From Baekduia alba (lineage in GTDB: Bacteria > Actinomycetota > Thermoleophilia > Solirubrobacterales > Solirubrobacteraceae): 64,000 nt of DNA. The notes beneath the pieces are model-generated. The model saw only the letters and a list, made by a program, of their open reading frames with translations. It had not been told where the DNA came from and ran no database searches. This document shows positions 43,203 through 53,241 of this stretch, one piece after another. The stretch covers positions 4,092,001-4,156,000 of the forward strand of contig NZ_CP114013.1 of assembly GCF_028416635.1 (NCBI RefSeq). The letters are read 5' to 3'. The position numbers were made by a program, and so were the translations under genes. The stretch's first letter is position 1. Each line of letters starts with the position of its first letter.

Positions 43203-46200
43203 CGCCGCCCCGGGCCGTCTTGACCTGCTGGGCGGCCGCCGTGACGGTCGCCGCGGCTCGCCGGCTGCCGGCGTTGCGCGCGGTCGCGGTCGCGACGTTG
43301 CGGACCGGTCCGCCCGTCGCGCTGCTGCTCAGGCGTGCCGTCAGGCGGAAGGCGCGGCCGTGCCCGGCGCGCAGCATCGCGATGGTCCAGCACGGCCGGC
43401 CGTCACGGAACTTCGCCCCTGGGGCGGAGATCGCGACCAGCCCCGACGGGAGCGTGTCGCAGACGACCACGCCCGCCGCCGCCTGGCGGCTGACGTTGGT
43501 CACGCGCAGGCGGTAGTGGACGCGCTGGCCGACCTGGACGGGCGAGCGCCGCGTCGTGGTCTTCACCAGGCGCAGACGGGCCCGCGGGGCGGTGACCGAC
43601 GTCCCGGTCGAGGAGACGTTGTCGACCGGACGCGCGTCGGCGGCGGCCGAGAGCACGCTGGCGGTGTTGCGCACCGGCCCCGGCGCGATCGGCCGCGTGG
43701 TGACCGTCGCGCGCCGGGTCTCCCCAGCGGGGAGCGTCCCGACGGTGCACCGCACGACGGCGTCGACGGCCTTGCAGGTGCCGCCGGGCAACGATGCCGA
43801 GATGTACTCCAGGTTGGCGGGCAGCGTGTCGGTGACGACGACGCCGGTCGCCGTGGAGCCGCCCGCGTTGGTGACGTCGAGCGCGTAGCGCAGGGCGACG
43901 CCGAGCTGCGGCGCTTCGTTGCTCAGCACCTTCTTGCGCAGCGTCAGGTCGGCGTCCGAGCGGAGCTCCCGATTCGCCGCCGGCGCCCCGACGGTGGTCG
44001 TGGCGCTCGAGCGATCGTTCTCGGCGACCGGGTCGGGCTGGTCGCCGGCGATCGTGGCCGCGTTGGTCAGGACCGCGCCCTGGCGGTCGGCGGCGATCGT
44101 GCCCACCACCTGAATCTGCGCCGCGCCGCCGCTGGCCAGCCCGCCCAGCGCGCACGTGACCGTCGATCCGGTGGCCGTGCACGCGCCCTGGGTCGGCGTG
44201 GCGGAGACCAGCGTCACCCCGTCGGGCAGCGTGTCGGAGACCGTGACGCCGGTGGCGGCCGACGGGCCATGGTCGGTGGCGACGAGCGTCCACGCGATCT
44301 GCCCGCCCGCCGCCGCCACGGCGGGTCCGGTCTTGACGACGCCCAGGTCGGCCGAGGGCCCGACCAGCGTGCTCGCCGATGCCGTGTCGTCGGCCGGATG
44401 GTCGTCGCCCTGGTCGGAGACGACGGTCGCGGTGTTGACGAGCGTCTGATCAGCCAGCGCGACCGGCACGGTGGCGGTGATCGTGCGGTCGGCGTGGTCG
44501 CCGACGGCGAGCGCGCCGACGTCGCAGGTCACGACGCCCGTCGCCTCAGTGCAGCCGGCGTCGGCCGACGCGAACGCGGTGCCGGCGGGCAGCGGATCGA
44601 CGATCTTCACGCCGGTCGCTGGATCGGGCCCGGCGTTGACGACCGAGACCGTCCAGGTCACCGAGCCGCCGGCCGCGACGGTCGCCGGCGCGGTCTTGAC
44701 CAGCCGCAGGTCGGCGACCGGGCCGACGGTGACCGGGGCGCTGGCGCTGTTGGGATCGCCCCCGCCAACCGGCTCGTCCGTGGTCGTCGCGACCGTCGCC
44801 GTGTTCGTCCACGGGCCGTTGACGACGCCGGCGGCGACGACGGTGATCAGCGCGTCGGCGCCTACGGCCATGTCGCCCGGCGCGCAGGTGACGGTCGCGC
44901 CGGCGACGGCGCAGCCCGTGCCCGTCACCGAGACGACGGTCAGACCCGCGGGCATCGGATCGCTGAGCGTCACCGAGCGTGCGACCGACGGACCGGCGTT
45001 GTGCACCACCATGGTGAAGGTGGTCTGGCCGTTCTTGAGGATCGCCGACGGGCTGGCGGCCTTGGTCGCCGACACGTCGGCCAGCGCGGACGGCGACGCG
45101 TTAGACGTCGAGGTGTCGTTGCCGCCGACCGGATCGGTCGTTGTGGTGCTCACCGTCGCGGTGTTGGACAGCGGCGAGGCGACGACGCCGGGATCGACGG
45201 CGACGGTGATGTCGTAGGTGTGGTCGAAGCCGGCCGCGACCGTCCCCAGCGCGCAGGTCACGGTGCCCGCCGTCGCGGTGCACGGCGCGTCGGCCGAGAC
45301 GAACGTGGTCCCGATCGGCAGCACGTCGCTGACCGAGGCCGACTGGGCGTCGGACGGGCCGAGGTTGCGGACGCGCAGGTGCCAGACGTAGTCGGTGCCA
45401 GCGGTGTAGTCCGCCGCGCCCGACTTGACCATCGACAGGTCGGCACGCGTGCTGACGTCCAGCGACCCGGTGTCGCTGACGGGCGTCGGCACCTCATCGG
45501 AGCTCGCCCGGCCGGTGTTGGTCAGCGTGGTCCCGTCGGCGACGTCATGGCCGACCGTGACCGGCACCGTCACGGTGACCGTCGAGCCGGCGGTCAGCGT
45601 CGCGACGGTCCAGTGGACGGTCGTCTCCCCAGCGCCCGGCCCGGAGGCGACCGACGCCTCGCTGAAGCCCGCGCCCGGCGACGCCGTGGCGTCGCCCGCG
45701 GCGTAGCTGAACCCCGCGGGCAGGACGTCGGCGACGTCGACGTTGCGCGCCGTCCCGTTGCCGTTGTTGGTGACCGCCAGCGAGAACGAAGACGTCGCGC
45801 CTGCGTTGACCGCGCCGTGGTCGGGCGTCTTGACGATCGCCAGGTCCGGGAGCTGCAGCGTGGCCGTGGCGGTGTCGGCCGGGCTGCCGTACGCGCCGTC
45901 GGCGTTGCCGGCGTTGCCCGCCTCGTCGGTGGCCGACGTCACCCGGGCGCTGTTGACGTTGGCGTTGGCCGCCGTGCCGGGCGTGGTCGCCGCGGCCGGC
46001 AGCGGCCGGGCGACGAACGTCACCGTCGCGGTGGCGCCGTGCGCCAGCGTCCCGACGTCCCAGTCCAGCTCGTCGCCGCCCGCGTCGGCGGTGATCGTGG
46101 GCTCCTGGGCCCCGCCCGGGGTGATCGTCGCCGAGTTGGCGCGGTAGGCCCAGTTGGGCGGCAGCGTGTCGGTGACGTGGACCGCGCTCGCGGCGGCCGT

Positions 46201-49200
46201 GCCCGACGTGTTGGTGACCGTCAGGCGCCAGGTGAAGTCCTGGCCGACCTCGGCCGTGCCGGTCTTCGCCCCGCCGGAGGCCCCGACGTTCTTGACGGTG
46301 GTGAACGTCGGGAAGTCCAGGACGACCTGGGTGGCGTCGCTGCCCCCGTCGGTGTAGTCCTTGTAGACCGTGCCCGGGTTGGCGGCCCGGGTCGCGCCCG
46401 GCACGGCGAAGTAGTGCGGGATCGCGGCGGTGTTGTCGATCGTCTGCGCGTCGTGCAGTCCGGCGGCCGCCACGAGGTCGGCGGTGTAGGTCAGCGTCAC
46501 GCTCTCGCCCGCCGCGATCGGGCCGGCGATCTGCCACGTGATGTCGGGGTCGCCCGCCGTCCAGCCGTCGCTGACCGTGACGCCCGCGACCGTGGCGACG
46601 TTCACGCCGGTCAGCTCGGCGTCGGGCTGGTCGCCCACCGTCACGTCATAGGCCGGGGCGTCGCCCGTGTTCTTGACGACGACCTGGTAGGTCAACCCGC
46701 TGTCGGACTGCGCCGTGGCCGGGCCGTCGACGAACGCGCCGCCGCCGACCTTGACCTTCTTGTCGATCGTCAGCTTCGGCTCGATGACGGTCACCGGCGC
46801 CGTCGCGACGGTGGAGGTGTCGTCGAAGCCGGTCGGGATGGTGGCCGCGTCGAACGCGCCGACGTTGTTGGTGCGGTTGGTCGCCACCGTGGCCGAGTTG
46901 GTCGGCGTCTGGCCGGCGAGGACCGCCGCGCCGCCGGTGCGGTGCGTGGCGCGCACGTGCGCGGTGTAGGTGAGCTCGATGACCTGCGGGGTCGCCAGCG
47001 GAGAGGCGAAGTCGCCGAGGTCCCAGGCGATCCGCGTCGTCCCGGAGACGACCGGGGTGTAGTGGTTGACCGGGTTGACCAGCGGGCAGCCGCTGATGCA
47101 CGTCTCGGTGCCGTAGGCGTCGAAGTCCAGGCTGTCGGGCAGCACGTCGACCGCCGTCACGTCGAACAGCGCCAGGCTCGACGGGATGGTGACGCGCAAG
47201 GTGTAGGTGATCGGCGCGCCGATGGTCGCCGTGGTCGGGCTGGCCGCCTTGGTGATCGTCGCGCCGACCAGCGTGATCGTGTCGCTCGTGACCGCCGAGT
47301 AGCCGGCGCCGGTCGTGCGCTCGCCGTCGGCGTCGGCGGGCGCGCCGAGGCTCGTGGCGGTGGTAGTGACGGTGTTGACCTTGGTCGCGCCGCCGACGCC
47401 GGGGTCGTCGACCTTCACGCGGTAGGTGAAGCTCGTGCTCGCGCCGGGGGCGAGCGTGCCGATCGCCTTGGTGATCGTGCGCGTGGCGGCATGCCACGTC
47501 GCGCCGCCGGTGATGGGCAGGACGTTGCCGTCGGCCACCGGGGCGTTGCCCGGCGCGGGGTTGATCGGCGTCAGGCCGGCGGGGACGACGTCGGTGAGAA
47601 CGAGGTCGTGGGCGGTCGAGACGCGGCCGGGCGCCGTCGGGTTGGTCGTCGTGACCGTGTAGCTGATGATGTCGCCTGGCGCGGCGCGCGCCGGGTTCTT
47701 GTCGTCGGTCTTGGTCTGGGCGAGCAGCGGCTCGACGATCTGCGTCGTCAGCGTGGCCGACGTGCGCGACTGCGCGCCGCCGACCGGATCGGTCCAGCCC
47801 AACGTCGCCTGGTTGGTGAGGTTGCCGGACGTCCGGGTGTTGGCCGCGACGTCGGCGACCTTCGTGCGGAACGTCAGCACGACCACGTCGTCGCCCGAGC
47901 CCGTGGCGTTGGCGTAGTCGGTGGGGAACACGACCCGCGGCGTCGCGCCGCTGGTGTCCAGCGTGAACGTGCCGGGCAGCGCGACGCCGTTGAGCGTCGC
48001 GGCGGCCGAGCCGCCGACATAGGGCTGGCGCGTCGCGCTGTCGACCGCGTCGGTCAGCTGCGCGGTGCCGTGCAGCGTCGTTCCCGCCGGGACGGTCGCC
48101 GTCAACGTGTAGGTGATCTCTTCGCCGATCGTCGCCTGGGCGTTCGTGTTGCCGCTCTCAGTGATTTCGGTGTCGCGCGCCTTGACGACGCCGGCGTCCG
48201 CGGTGTGGACGTCGCTGGTGTCGTCGGCGGCCGGCGCGTTGGGCGTGGCCGGGTTGCTCGGGTCGATGTTGCCGGCGGGCGTGTAGATGTAGGTCCCGCC
48301 GAGGTTCGTGGCGCCCTCGTACTGGCGCACGCCCGCGTGGTTGAGCAGCGTGCGGCCGGGGCCGACGTCGGTGGGCACCGTCAACGTGTAGGTCAACGTC
48401 GTGGTCGCGCCGGCGGCGAGCGTGGGCAGCGTCCACCGGACCTGGTCGTTGGCGACGCCGCCGTCCACGCACGTGCCACCGTCGCTGATCGGCCCCGGCG
48501 CCAGCGGGCACTGGTAGTCGACGGGCAGGATGTCGCGCACCTCGACGCCGGTTGCGTCCTGCGCGCCGGAGTTCGTGATGTCCACCCGGTAGGTGACCTC
48601 GTCGCCGCCCTGGACTGCGATGTTGTCGTTGTCGGGTCCCAGCGGGCCGACGACCGTGCTGCCGCCGCGGACGACCGTCGCGACCCCCTTGGTCAGCCCG
48701 ACCTCGGGCGTGTCGAGGACGTAGTCGGCCTGGTCGCGCAGCGAGGTGGAGACGCCGGGCGTGTCGGTGGAGGAGAACTTCAGCAGGTTGCCGGTGATGT
48801 CACCGGTCGCCGGGGTTCCGGGCGGCCGCGCGACCGTCGAGAACACGCGCGAGAAGACCTTGTTGCCCGACGGGACGCTGCTGCCGGTGACCGTCCAGCG
48901 CAGGACCTTGTCGGCGGCCGCGGCGCTGTCGTCCAGCGTGGAGGTAACGTTGTGGCCCGGACCTGCCGCCTCGCTACCTGCCTCGTAGTCCGCGCTCGCG
49001 GGCAGGAAGTCGGCCAGCGCCTGCGGCGTCGTGTCCACCGCCGAGGGGAACTTGACCTGCACCCACCAGCAGACGCGATCGCCCGGGTGGTAGTGCGGGA
49101 CCGTGTCGACGTAGGTCGCCACCGAGCAGTCGGTCCCCGCTGCGGCGACCTTCTTGTCGATGACCGGATCGGTGGCGGTCTGCGCCGCGTCGCTGACGTC

Positions 49201-50874
49201 GTCGATCGCGCTGCCGTCGGGCACGTCGTGATCGATCGCCGGTCCCGGCGTCGAGCAGTCGGCGGTCCCCGGCGAGGTGCAGCGGATGAACTGCGTGGCG
49301 TCGGTGCGGACCTTGTTGTCGGCGCTGTCGCGCGTGAGGATCGGGCCGGCCGACAGGAAGTTCGACTGGTAGTGCGCGCGGGTCCGGGTCGGGAAGGTGA
49401 TGGTGAAGGAGTCGTTGACGCCCGTGTGCGCGAGGTGGGCCAGGACGCTCGCGTCCCAGGTCAGTGTCCAGGTGCCGTCGGCGTTCTCGTCGGCGGTCTT
49501 GTAGGGCGCGGAGGGCACGTTGCCGCCGGCGGGGTCGCACTCGCTGTCGGCCCCGTCGTTGCCGGAGGTCCGGTTGGTCGTGTCCAGCGGGCAGAGGCCG
49601 TCGGGCAGCGTGTCGGTGACGGTGGCGCCATCGACGTAGCGGTACTCCGAGCTGGCGAACTGCAGCGTCCACGTCGTGATCGCGCCCTGTTCGAGCGCCG
49701 CGGACGACGCGGTCTTGTGCACCAGCCAGTCCTCGGCCGTGCGGGTGATCGTCGAGTTGTCGGAGACCGGGACGGGCGTGCCGCCTTGATAGGAGCCGTT
49801 GGCACGCGCGAGGTTGGTCAGCGCGGTCTCGTCGGTGATCTCGGCGCCCGAGTTGTTGTCCAGGTTGGCGCCCTGCCCGCCCGACGCCGCCGTAGGGCGC
49901 GTCCCGGTGAACGTGGTGGTGTTGGCGCGCAGCGGCACCGCGGCGCGGTAGGGGAAGGACTTCGTCTGGCCGGGCGCGAGCGTGCCGACGTCCCAGACGA
50001 CGTGGGTGTAGACGCCGGTGGACAGCGGGCCGGAGCCGTCGGGGTCCACGGACTCGGTGTCGACCGAGATCGGATCAACGCAGCCTCCCACCGAGGCGAT
50101 CGCGATCGACCCAGAGCCCGGGTACTCCTGCGTGCTGCCGGGATTCGTCGGCGCATCGGTCGTGTGGTCGTCGGTGCCCGTGCCGCAGCCCAGGAACTCC
50201 AGCCCCGCCGGCAGGTAGTCGTCCAGCGTCGTGCCCGTCGTGGAGTGGACGGTGTTGTTCTCGACGCCGACCGTGTAGACGACCTGGTGGTCGTGCACGC
50301 CGCGCAAGATCTCGCCCTCGGCCGACGGCTCGTCCTTGGTCACCTTGATCGCGTTGATCGTCTCGGTGCCCGAGACCGGGCCGGCCGAGCCGGTCGCGCC
50401 GCCCGCCGGGGCGCCGGCGGCGTCGAACTTCGGCACGAACCGCGGGTCGGAGTTCACGAACGCCTGCGCGGTGACCGGGAAGGTCGAGCCGACGTCGTAG
50501 GACGCCTGCGAGTAGTTGAGGTCGAACGCGAGCGTCCGGCTCGAGTTCGGCGAGAGGTCCGAGACGTTGCTGAACAGCAGCGTGGTCTGCCCAGCGGCCG
50601 GCTGGTCGGCGATCACGTCCGGCGCGACCGCGGCGCCGCCCGAGTAGCTCACGCCCACCGGCAGGACGACCCGGTAGCTGAGGTTGTAACCGTAGGTCCC
50701 GGGCGGGTTGGTCGCTGTGACCGTCACCGGCACGGCTTCGCCGTACAGCACGCTGCGCGACGACACCGACGCCGAGATGTCGGGCGTGCCCGCGGCCTGG
50801 GCGGCGGCGGTAGGAACAGCAAAGAGGGCGAGCGCGAACAGCGCGCGGCCCAGGGCGCGAAGGCGGAAGGACAT
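43189..50874 (-). CDS. Giant secreted DUF11-repeat surface protein
   Basis: About 2,561 residues: signal peptide (LGRALFALALFAVPTAAAQAAG), then roughly 16 immunoglobulin-like DUF11 modules. Recurring pattern: D-x-LP-x-G near the middle of each (TDTLPDGL, ADVLPAGF, VDPLPAGTAF, VSDTLPDGV) and VTNTGxxxATxV before it. Later modules carry Cys pairs (DAGCTEATGVVTCDVG). The C-terminus is basic (ARNAGSRRAAATVTAAAQ), with no LPXTG or transmembrane anchor. ATG 50874 starts the signal peptide; 50916 is an upstream alternative. Followed by an overlapping L,D-transpeptidase gene. Likely a stalk-like adhesin or cell-surface filament. Confidence 0.9.
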   Translation of the reverse strand: MSFRLRALGRALFALALFAVPTAAAQAAGTPDISASVSSRSVLYGEAVPVTVTATNPPGTYGYNLSYRVVLPVGVSYSGGAAVAPDVIADQPAAGQTTLLFSNVSDLSPNSSRTLAFDLNYSQASYDVGSTFPVTAQAFVNSDPRFVPKFDAAGAPAGGATGSAGPVSGTETINAIKVTKDEPSAEGEILRGVHDHQVVYTVGVENNTVHSTTGTTLDDYLPAGLEFLGCGTGTDDHTTDAPTNPGSTQEYPGSGSIAIASVGGCVDPISVDTESVDPDGSGPLSTGVYTHVVWDVGTLAPGQTKSFPYRAAVPLRANTTTFTGTRPTAASGGQGANLDNNSGAEITDETALTNLARANGSYQGGTPVPVSDNSTITRTAEDWLVHKTASSAALEQGAITTWTLQFASSEYRYVDGATVTDTLPDGLCPLDTTNRTSGNDGADSECDPAGGNVPSAPYKTADENADGTWTLTWDASVLAHLAHTGVNDSFTITFPTRTRAHYQSNFLSAGPILTRDSADNKVRTDATQFIRCTSPGTADCSTPGPAIDHDVPDGSAIDDVSDAAQTATDPVIDKKVAAAGTDCSVATYVDTVPHYHPGDRVCWWVQVKFPSAVDTTPQALADFLPASADYEAGSEAAGPGHNVTSTLDDSAAAADKVLRWTVTGSSVPSGNKVFSRVFSTVARPPGTPATGDITGNLLKFSSTDTPGVSTSLRDQADYVLDTPEVGLTKGVATVVRGGSTVVGPLGPDNDNIAVQGGDEVTYRVDITNSGAQDATGVEVRDILPVDYQCPLAPGPISDGGTCVDGGVANDQVRWTLPTLAAGATTTLTYTLTVPTDVGPGRTLLNHAGVRQYEGATNLGGTYIYTPAGNIDPSNPATPNAPAADDTSDVHTADAGVVKARDTEITESGNTNAQATIGEEITYTLTATVPAGTTLHGTAQLTDAVDSATRQPYVGGSAAATLNGVALPGTFTLDTSGATPRVVFPTDYANATGSGDDVVVLTFRTKVADVAANTRTSGNLTNQATLGWTDPVGGAQSRTSATLTTQIVEPLLAQTKTDDKNPARAAPGDIISYTVTTTNPTAPGRVSTAHDLVLTDVVPAGLTPINPAPGNAPVADGNVLPITGGATWHAATRTITKAIGTLAPGASTSFTYRVKVDDPGVGGATKVNTVTTTATSLGAPADADGERTTGAGYSAVTSDTITLVGATITKAASPTTATIGAPITYTLRVTIPSSLALFDVTAVDVLPDSLDFDAYGTETCISGCPLVNPVNHYTPVVSGTTRIAWDLGDFASPLATPQVIELTYTAHVRATHRTGGAAVLAGQTPTNSATVATNRTNNVGAFDAATIPTGFDDTSTVATAPVTVIEPKLTIDKKVKVGGGAFVDGPATAQSDSGLTYQVVVKNTGDAPAYDVTVGDQPDAELTGVNVATVAGVTVSDGWTAGDPDITWQIAGPIAAGESVTLTYTADLVAAAGLHDAQTIDNTAAIPHYFAVPGATRAANPGTVYKDYTDGGSDATQVVLDFPTFTTVKNVGASGGAKTGTAEVGQDFTWRLTVTNTSGTAAASAVHVTDTLPPNWAYRANSATITPGGAQEPTITADAGGDELDWDVGTLAHGATATVTFVARPLPAAATTPGTAANANVNSARVTSATDEAGNAGNADGAYGSPADTATATLQLPDLAIVKTPDHGAVNAGATSSFSLAVTNNGNGTARNVDVADVLPAGFSYAAGDATASPGAGFSEASVASGPGAGETTVHWTVATLTAGSTVTVTVPVTVGHDVADGTTLTNTGRASSDEVPTPVSDTGSLDVSTRADLSMVKSGAADYTAGTDYVWHLRVRNLGPSDAQSASVSDVLPIGTTFVSADAPCTATAGTVTCALGTVAAGFDHTYDITVAVDPGVVASPLSNTATVSTTTTDPVGGNDTSTSNASPSALADVSATKAASPSAILKNGQTTFTMVVHNAGPSVARSVTLSDPMPAGLTVVSVTGTGCAVAGATVTCAPGDMAVGADALITVVAAGVVNGPWTNTATVATTTDEPVGGGDPNSASAPVTVGPVADLRLVKTAPATVAAGGSVTWTVSVVNAGPDPATGVKIVDPLPAGTAFASADAGCTEATGVVTCDVGALAVGDHADRTITATVPVALADQTLVNTATVVSDQGDDHPADDTASASTLVGPSADLGVVKTGPAVAAAGGQIAWTLVATDHGPSAATGVTVSDTLPDGVTLVSATPTQGACTATGSTVTCALGGLASGGAAQIQVVGTIAADRQGAVLTNAATIAGDQPDPVAENDRSSATTTVGAPAANRELRSDADLTLRKKVLSNEAPQLGVALRYALDVTNAGGSTATGVVVTDTLPANLEYISASLPGGTCKAVDAVVRCTVGTLPAGETRRATVTTRPIAPGPVRNTASVLSAAADARPVDNVSSTGTSVTAPRARLRLVKTTTRRSPVQVGQRVHYRLRVTNVSRQAAAGVVVCDTLPSGLVAISAPGAKFRDGRPCWTIAMLRAGHGRAFRLTARLSSSATGGPVRNVATATARNAGSRRAAATVTAAAQQVKTARGGGVTG

Positions 50875-51707
50875 CAAAGGGGAGTTGTTTGGGGAGGGAG
50901 ACGTTGGACGTTTCATCTGCGTGCGGGCCGAGTCAGCCACGCAAGACACCGGATTCCGTTCGCCACCTTACGCCCGGGACCTGCGTCCCGCGACGGTCGG
51001 TGTCTGATGTTGATCGGTGGAGGACATGCATCCATGCGCCGAACCACTCCAACAAGTGCCCGCCGCGGTCGACCTCGGTCCAGCGATCGACGCGCGCCGT
51101 GCGCTCCGCCCGGGGCCGCAACCTCGGCCTGGGGCTGCCGGGGCATCGGGCTGGGCCTGATCACCGGCGGGTTCGCGCTGCGGGCCGTGCTCGTCGATGC
51201 CGGCGGCGCTCGTCCAGCGTCCTCGTGCGTGAGGCGTTCTGGGCGGCCGAGGCCGTTCATCGGGCTCGAGGGAGCCGGCGTCACTGGAGCGGGCTCCGGC
51301 GCAGGAGCCGGCGTCGGGGTGGGGTTCGGCGTCGGAGAGGGGTTCGGCGCCGGGACGGGAGCGGGCGCCCGCATCGGAGGCGCCGTCGAGCATGGGCAGG
51401 GCAGGCTTTCGCAGTGGATCCCGTCGCCGTTGGCATTATCCGCCCAAGTGGCGTGTCCACCGATCTAACGGTCCGGCTGCTGCCGGCGTCGGCGCGAGCG
51501 ACCCGCGTCCTCTTCATAAGCCACGCCGCCGTGCGCGTGTCCACGCCGGAAGCCGCGCCCAGCACGTCGCCCAGCGGGGTGACGGGCGCGGCTCGGGGAC
51601 GGCTGCGTTTGCCTCAACTCGATAGCCGAACGTGGCGCGGCCTCGGCGTGATCTGATCTGCTCCTGCGCTCATTGTCCTGTCTCCGCCCGATCGTGAGGT
51701 CACGGCC
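50875..51707. other. Intergenic stretch with Pro-rich minus-strand frame
   Basis: About 830 bp. A minus-strand frame at 51260-51374 encodes PAPVPAPNPSPTPNPTPTP, a low-complexity linker of the kind found in secreted proteins, arising from a GGC/GGT-rich simple repeat at 51270-51370. No folded domain is recognisable on either side, so I do not call a gene. The promoter of the DUF11 protein probably lies at 50880-51000. Confidence 0.35.
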
Positions 51708-52190
51708 ATGTCCACGCCTGAAGGGAAGGCAACCGCCCCCAAGTCAGCTCACCCCCACGCTCTGAGGATCCTCTCGCGCAAGCCCCTGACCACGGGGCGG
51801 GCGGCGTGGATCATCGCGTGGGTCACCGTCTTGATGACGATCATCAGCGGGCTGCTGATCCACCTCACCGATAAGAAGAATTACCCTGAGATCGGTGACG
51901 GCTTGTGGTGGGCCATACAAACCGTCACGACCGTCGGCTACGGGGACCTCGTGCCCACGAGCACGACGGGACGGTTTATCGCCGCGCTGGTGATGGTTGT
52001 CGGGATCGGCTTCCTGACCGTCGTCACTGCCGCGATCACGTCAACGTTCGTCGAGTCCGCCCGGCGCCGCCTGCAGGCCACGAGAACCGACACCGTGTCC
52101 GCGAGGCTCGATCAGATCGGCACGCGTCTGGACGCGATCGAAGCGACGCTCAAGAACATCAGCGGGCACCGCGACGACGCTCCGCGATGA
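51708..52190 (+). CDS. Two-TM potassium channel (KcsA-like)
   Basis: 160 residues: polar N-terminus, TM1 (AAWIIAWVTVLMTIISGLLIHL), pore helix (GDGLWWAIQTV) and the intact selectivity filter TTVGYGDLVP, TM2 (FIAALVMVVGIGFLTVVTAAITSTFV), then a cytoplasmic coiled-coil-like helix (SARLDQIGTRLDAIEATLKN) that could help tetramerise. K+-selective conductance in the inner membrane. A useful contrast to the altered filter at 29068-29727. Confidence 0.92.
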   Translation: MSTPEGKATAPKSAHPHALRILSRKPLTTGRAAWIIAWVTVLMTIISGLLIHLTDKKNYPEIGDGLWWAIQTVTTVGYGDLVPTSTTGRFIAALVMVVGIGFLTVVTAAITSTFVESARRRLQATRTDTVSARLDQIGTRLDAIEATLKNISGHRDDAPR

Positions 52191-52212
52191 ACCGCCGACC
52201 GGATCCCGGCGA

Positions 52213-53241
52213 TCAGCCGGGCGCGAGTTCGGGCTGTGGGTCGCGCTTTGCTTCGCGTGCGCCCAGAGCGTGGACGACGGCCAGGCCGACGACGAGCAGG
52301 CCGACACCGACGAGGATCTCAACGCCGCGTTCCTCGGCCTCGAAGCCGACCTGGCCGGGTGCGGACAGCAGGAGCACGAGCGAGAAGGTGTAGAGGCCAT
52401 ACATCAGCCAGTAGGTCTTCTTGGCCTGCGTGAGCGCGATGATGAAGGCGATGACGCCGATCGTGGTGAGGACGGCTTGAGGCGGCGAGATGATGGCGAT
52501 CGGGACGGCTGCGGCGATTCCGAGCGCGGTGCCGAGCGCCTTGCCGCGGATGCGGTCGCGTTTGCCCATGATGATGTACAGGACCAGGATGAGCACCGGC
52601 TCGGGAACCCAGTAGGGCTCGGTCCAGCCCAGCGCCACGCCGATCGCGGCGGTGGCACCGAGAACGAGTCCGAACATGCCCGCCACCCCGGCGGCGACGC
52701 GCGGGGCAAGGTGATCGCCGTCCACGATCCTTGGAGCGCCGAACCGGTGCGCGAGGACGACGCCGTAGAGCGACGCGATCGCGAGGATCACGCCGTAGAT
52801 CACGGCGTCGGTCACCGTGGAGACGGGCGTGACGAACGTGGCGGCATAGGGGACCATCAGCAGCGCGGCAAACCACCCGAACCTGATCCCGGCGCCGGCA
52901 ATGACACCCGCGGCGGCCAGCAGAGCCACCCACCACCAGTCATAGGCGGTATACGCCCCGAGCCCTCCCGCTACTCCGAGTGCCGGGGCGACGTACAGCA
53001 TGCGGTGGGTGCCGCCGAGTTTCGCTCCGACGGCGCCGAGCAGCACCCCGGTGAACATCGCCGAGACCCCGAGTTCCCCGACGAACGCGCCGATCACCAG
53101 CGCGGGCAGGACGAGCACCACCACGACAGCGCCAACGATGTGCAGCACTCGCCGCGCGCCGGACGGCTTAGGTTCGGCACCTGCGGCGTCCGCTTCGATC
53201 GCCACGGGGCGCGGCGCGCCACTGTGCTTAACCGAGCTCAC
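52213..53241 (-). CDS. FUSC-like multi-pass membrane protein
   Basis: 342 residues with about ten hydrophobic segments in two halves. The second half has TEPYWVPEPVLILVLYIIMGKRD and RGKALGTALGIAAAVPIA, matching the FUSC/aromatic acid exporter signature (YWxPLTVLxVLRP and RxxGTxxG). Proposed exporter of small aromatic acids or similar compounds. GTG 53241 overlaps the MarR gene by 14 bases, so it is the last gene of an IclR-MarR-FUSC operon. No periplasmic fusion partner is present. Confidence 0.8.
   Translation of the reverse strand: MSSVKHSGAPRPVAIEADAAGAEPKPSGARRVLHIVGAVVVVLVLPALVIGAFVGELGVSAMFTGVLLGAVGAKLGGTHRMLYVAPALGVAGGLGAYTAYDWWWVALLAAAGVIAGAGIRFGWFAALLMVPYAATFVTPVSTVTDAVIYGVILAIASLYGVVLAHRFGAPRIVDGDHLAPRVAAGVAGMFGLVLGATAAIGVALGWTEPYWVPEPVLILVLYIIMGKRDRIRGKALGTALGIAAAVPIAIISPPQAVLTTIGVIAFIIALTQAKKTYWLMYGLYTFSLVLLLSAPGQVGFEAEERGVEILVGVGLLVVGLAVVHALGAREAKRDPQPELAPG

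Noticed and set aside
50913-51374. Pro-rich minus-strand ORF upstream of the DUF11 gene
   Set aside because: The Pro/Ala/Thr stretch comes from a simple DNA repeat, and no domain or signal peptide accompanies it.
42991-51468. A plus-strand open frame of 2,825 codons
   Set aside because: It is antisense to the DUF11 giant gene, lacks recognisable domains and has the Arg/Ala/Gly/Val-rich composition of GC-driven shadow frames. The minus strand carries the signal peptide and repeats.
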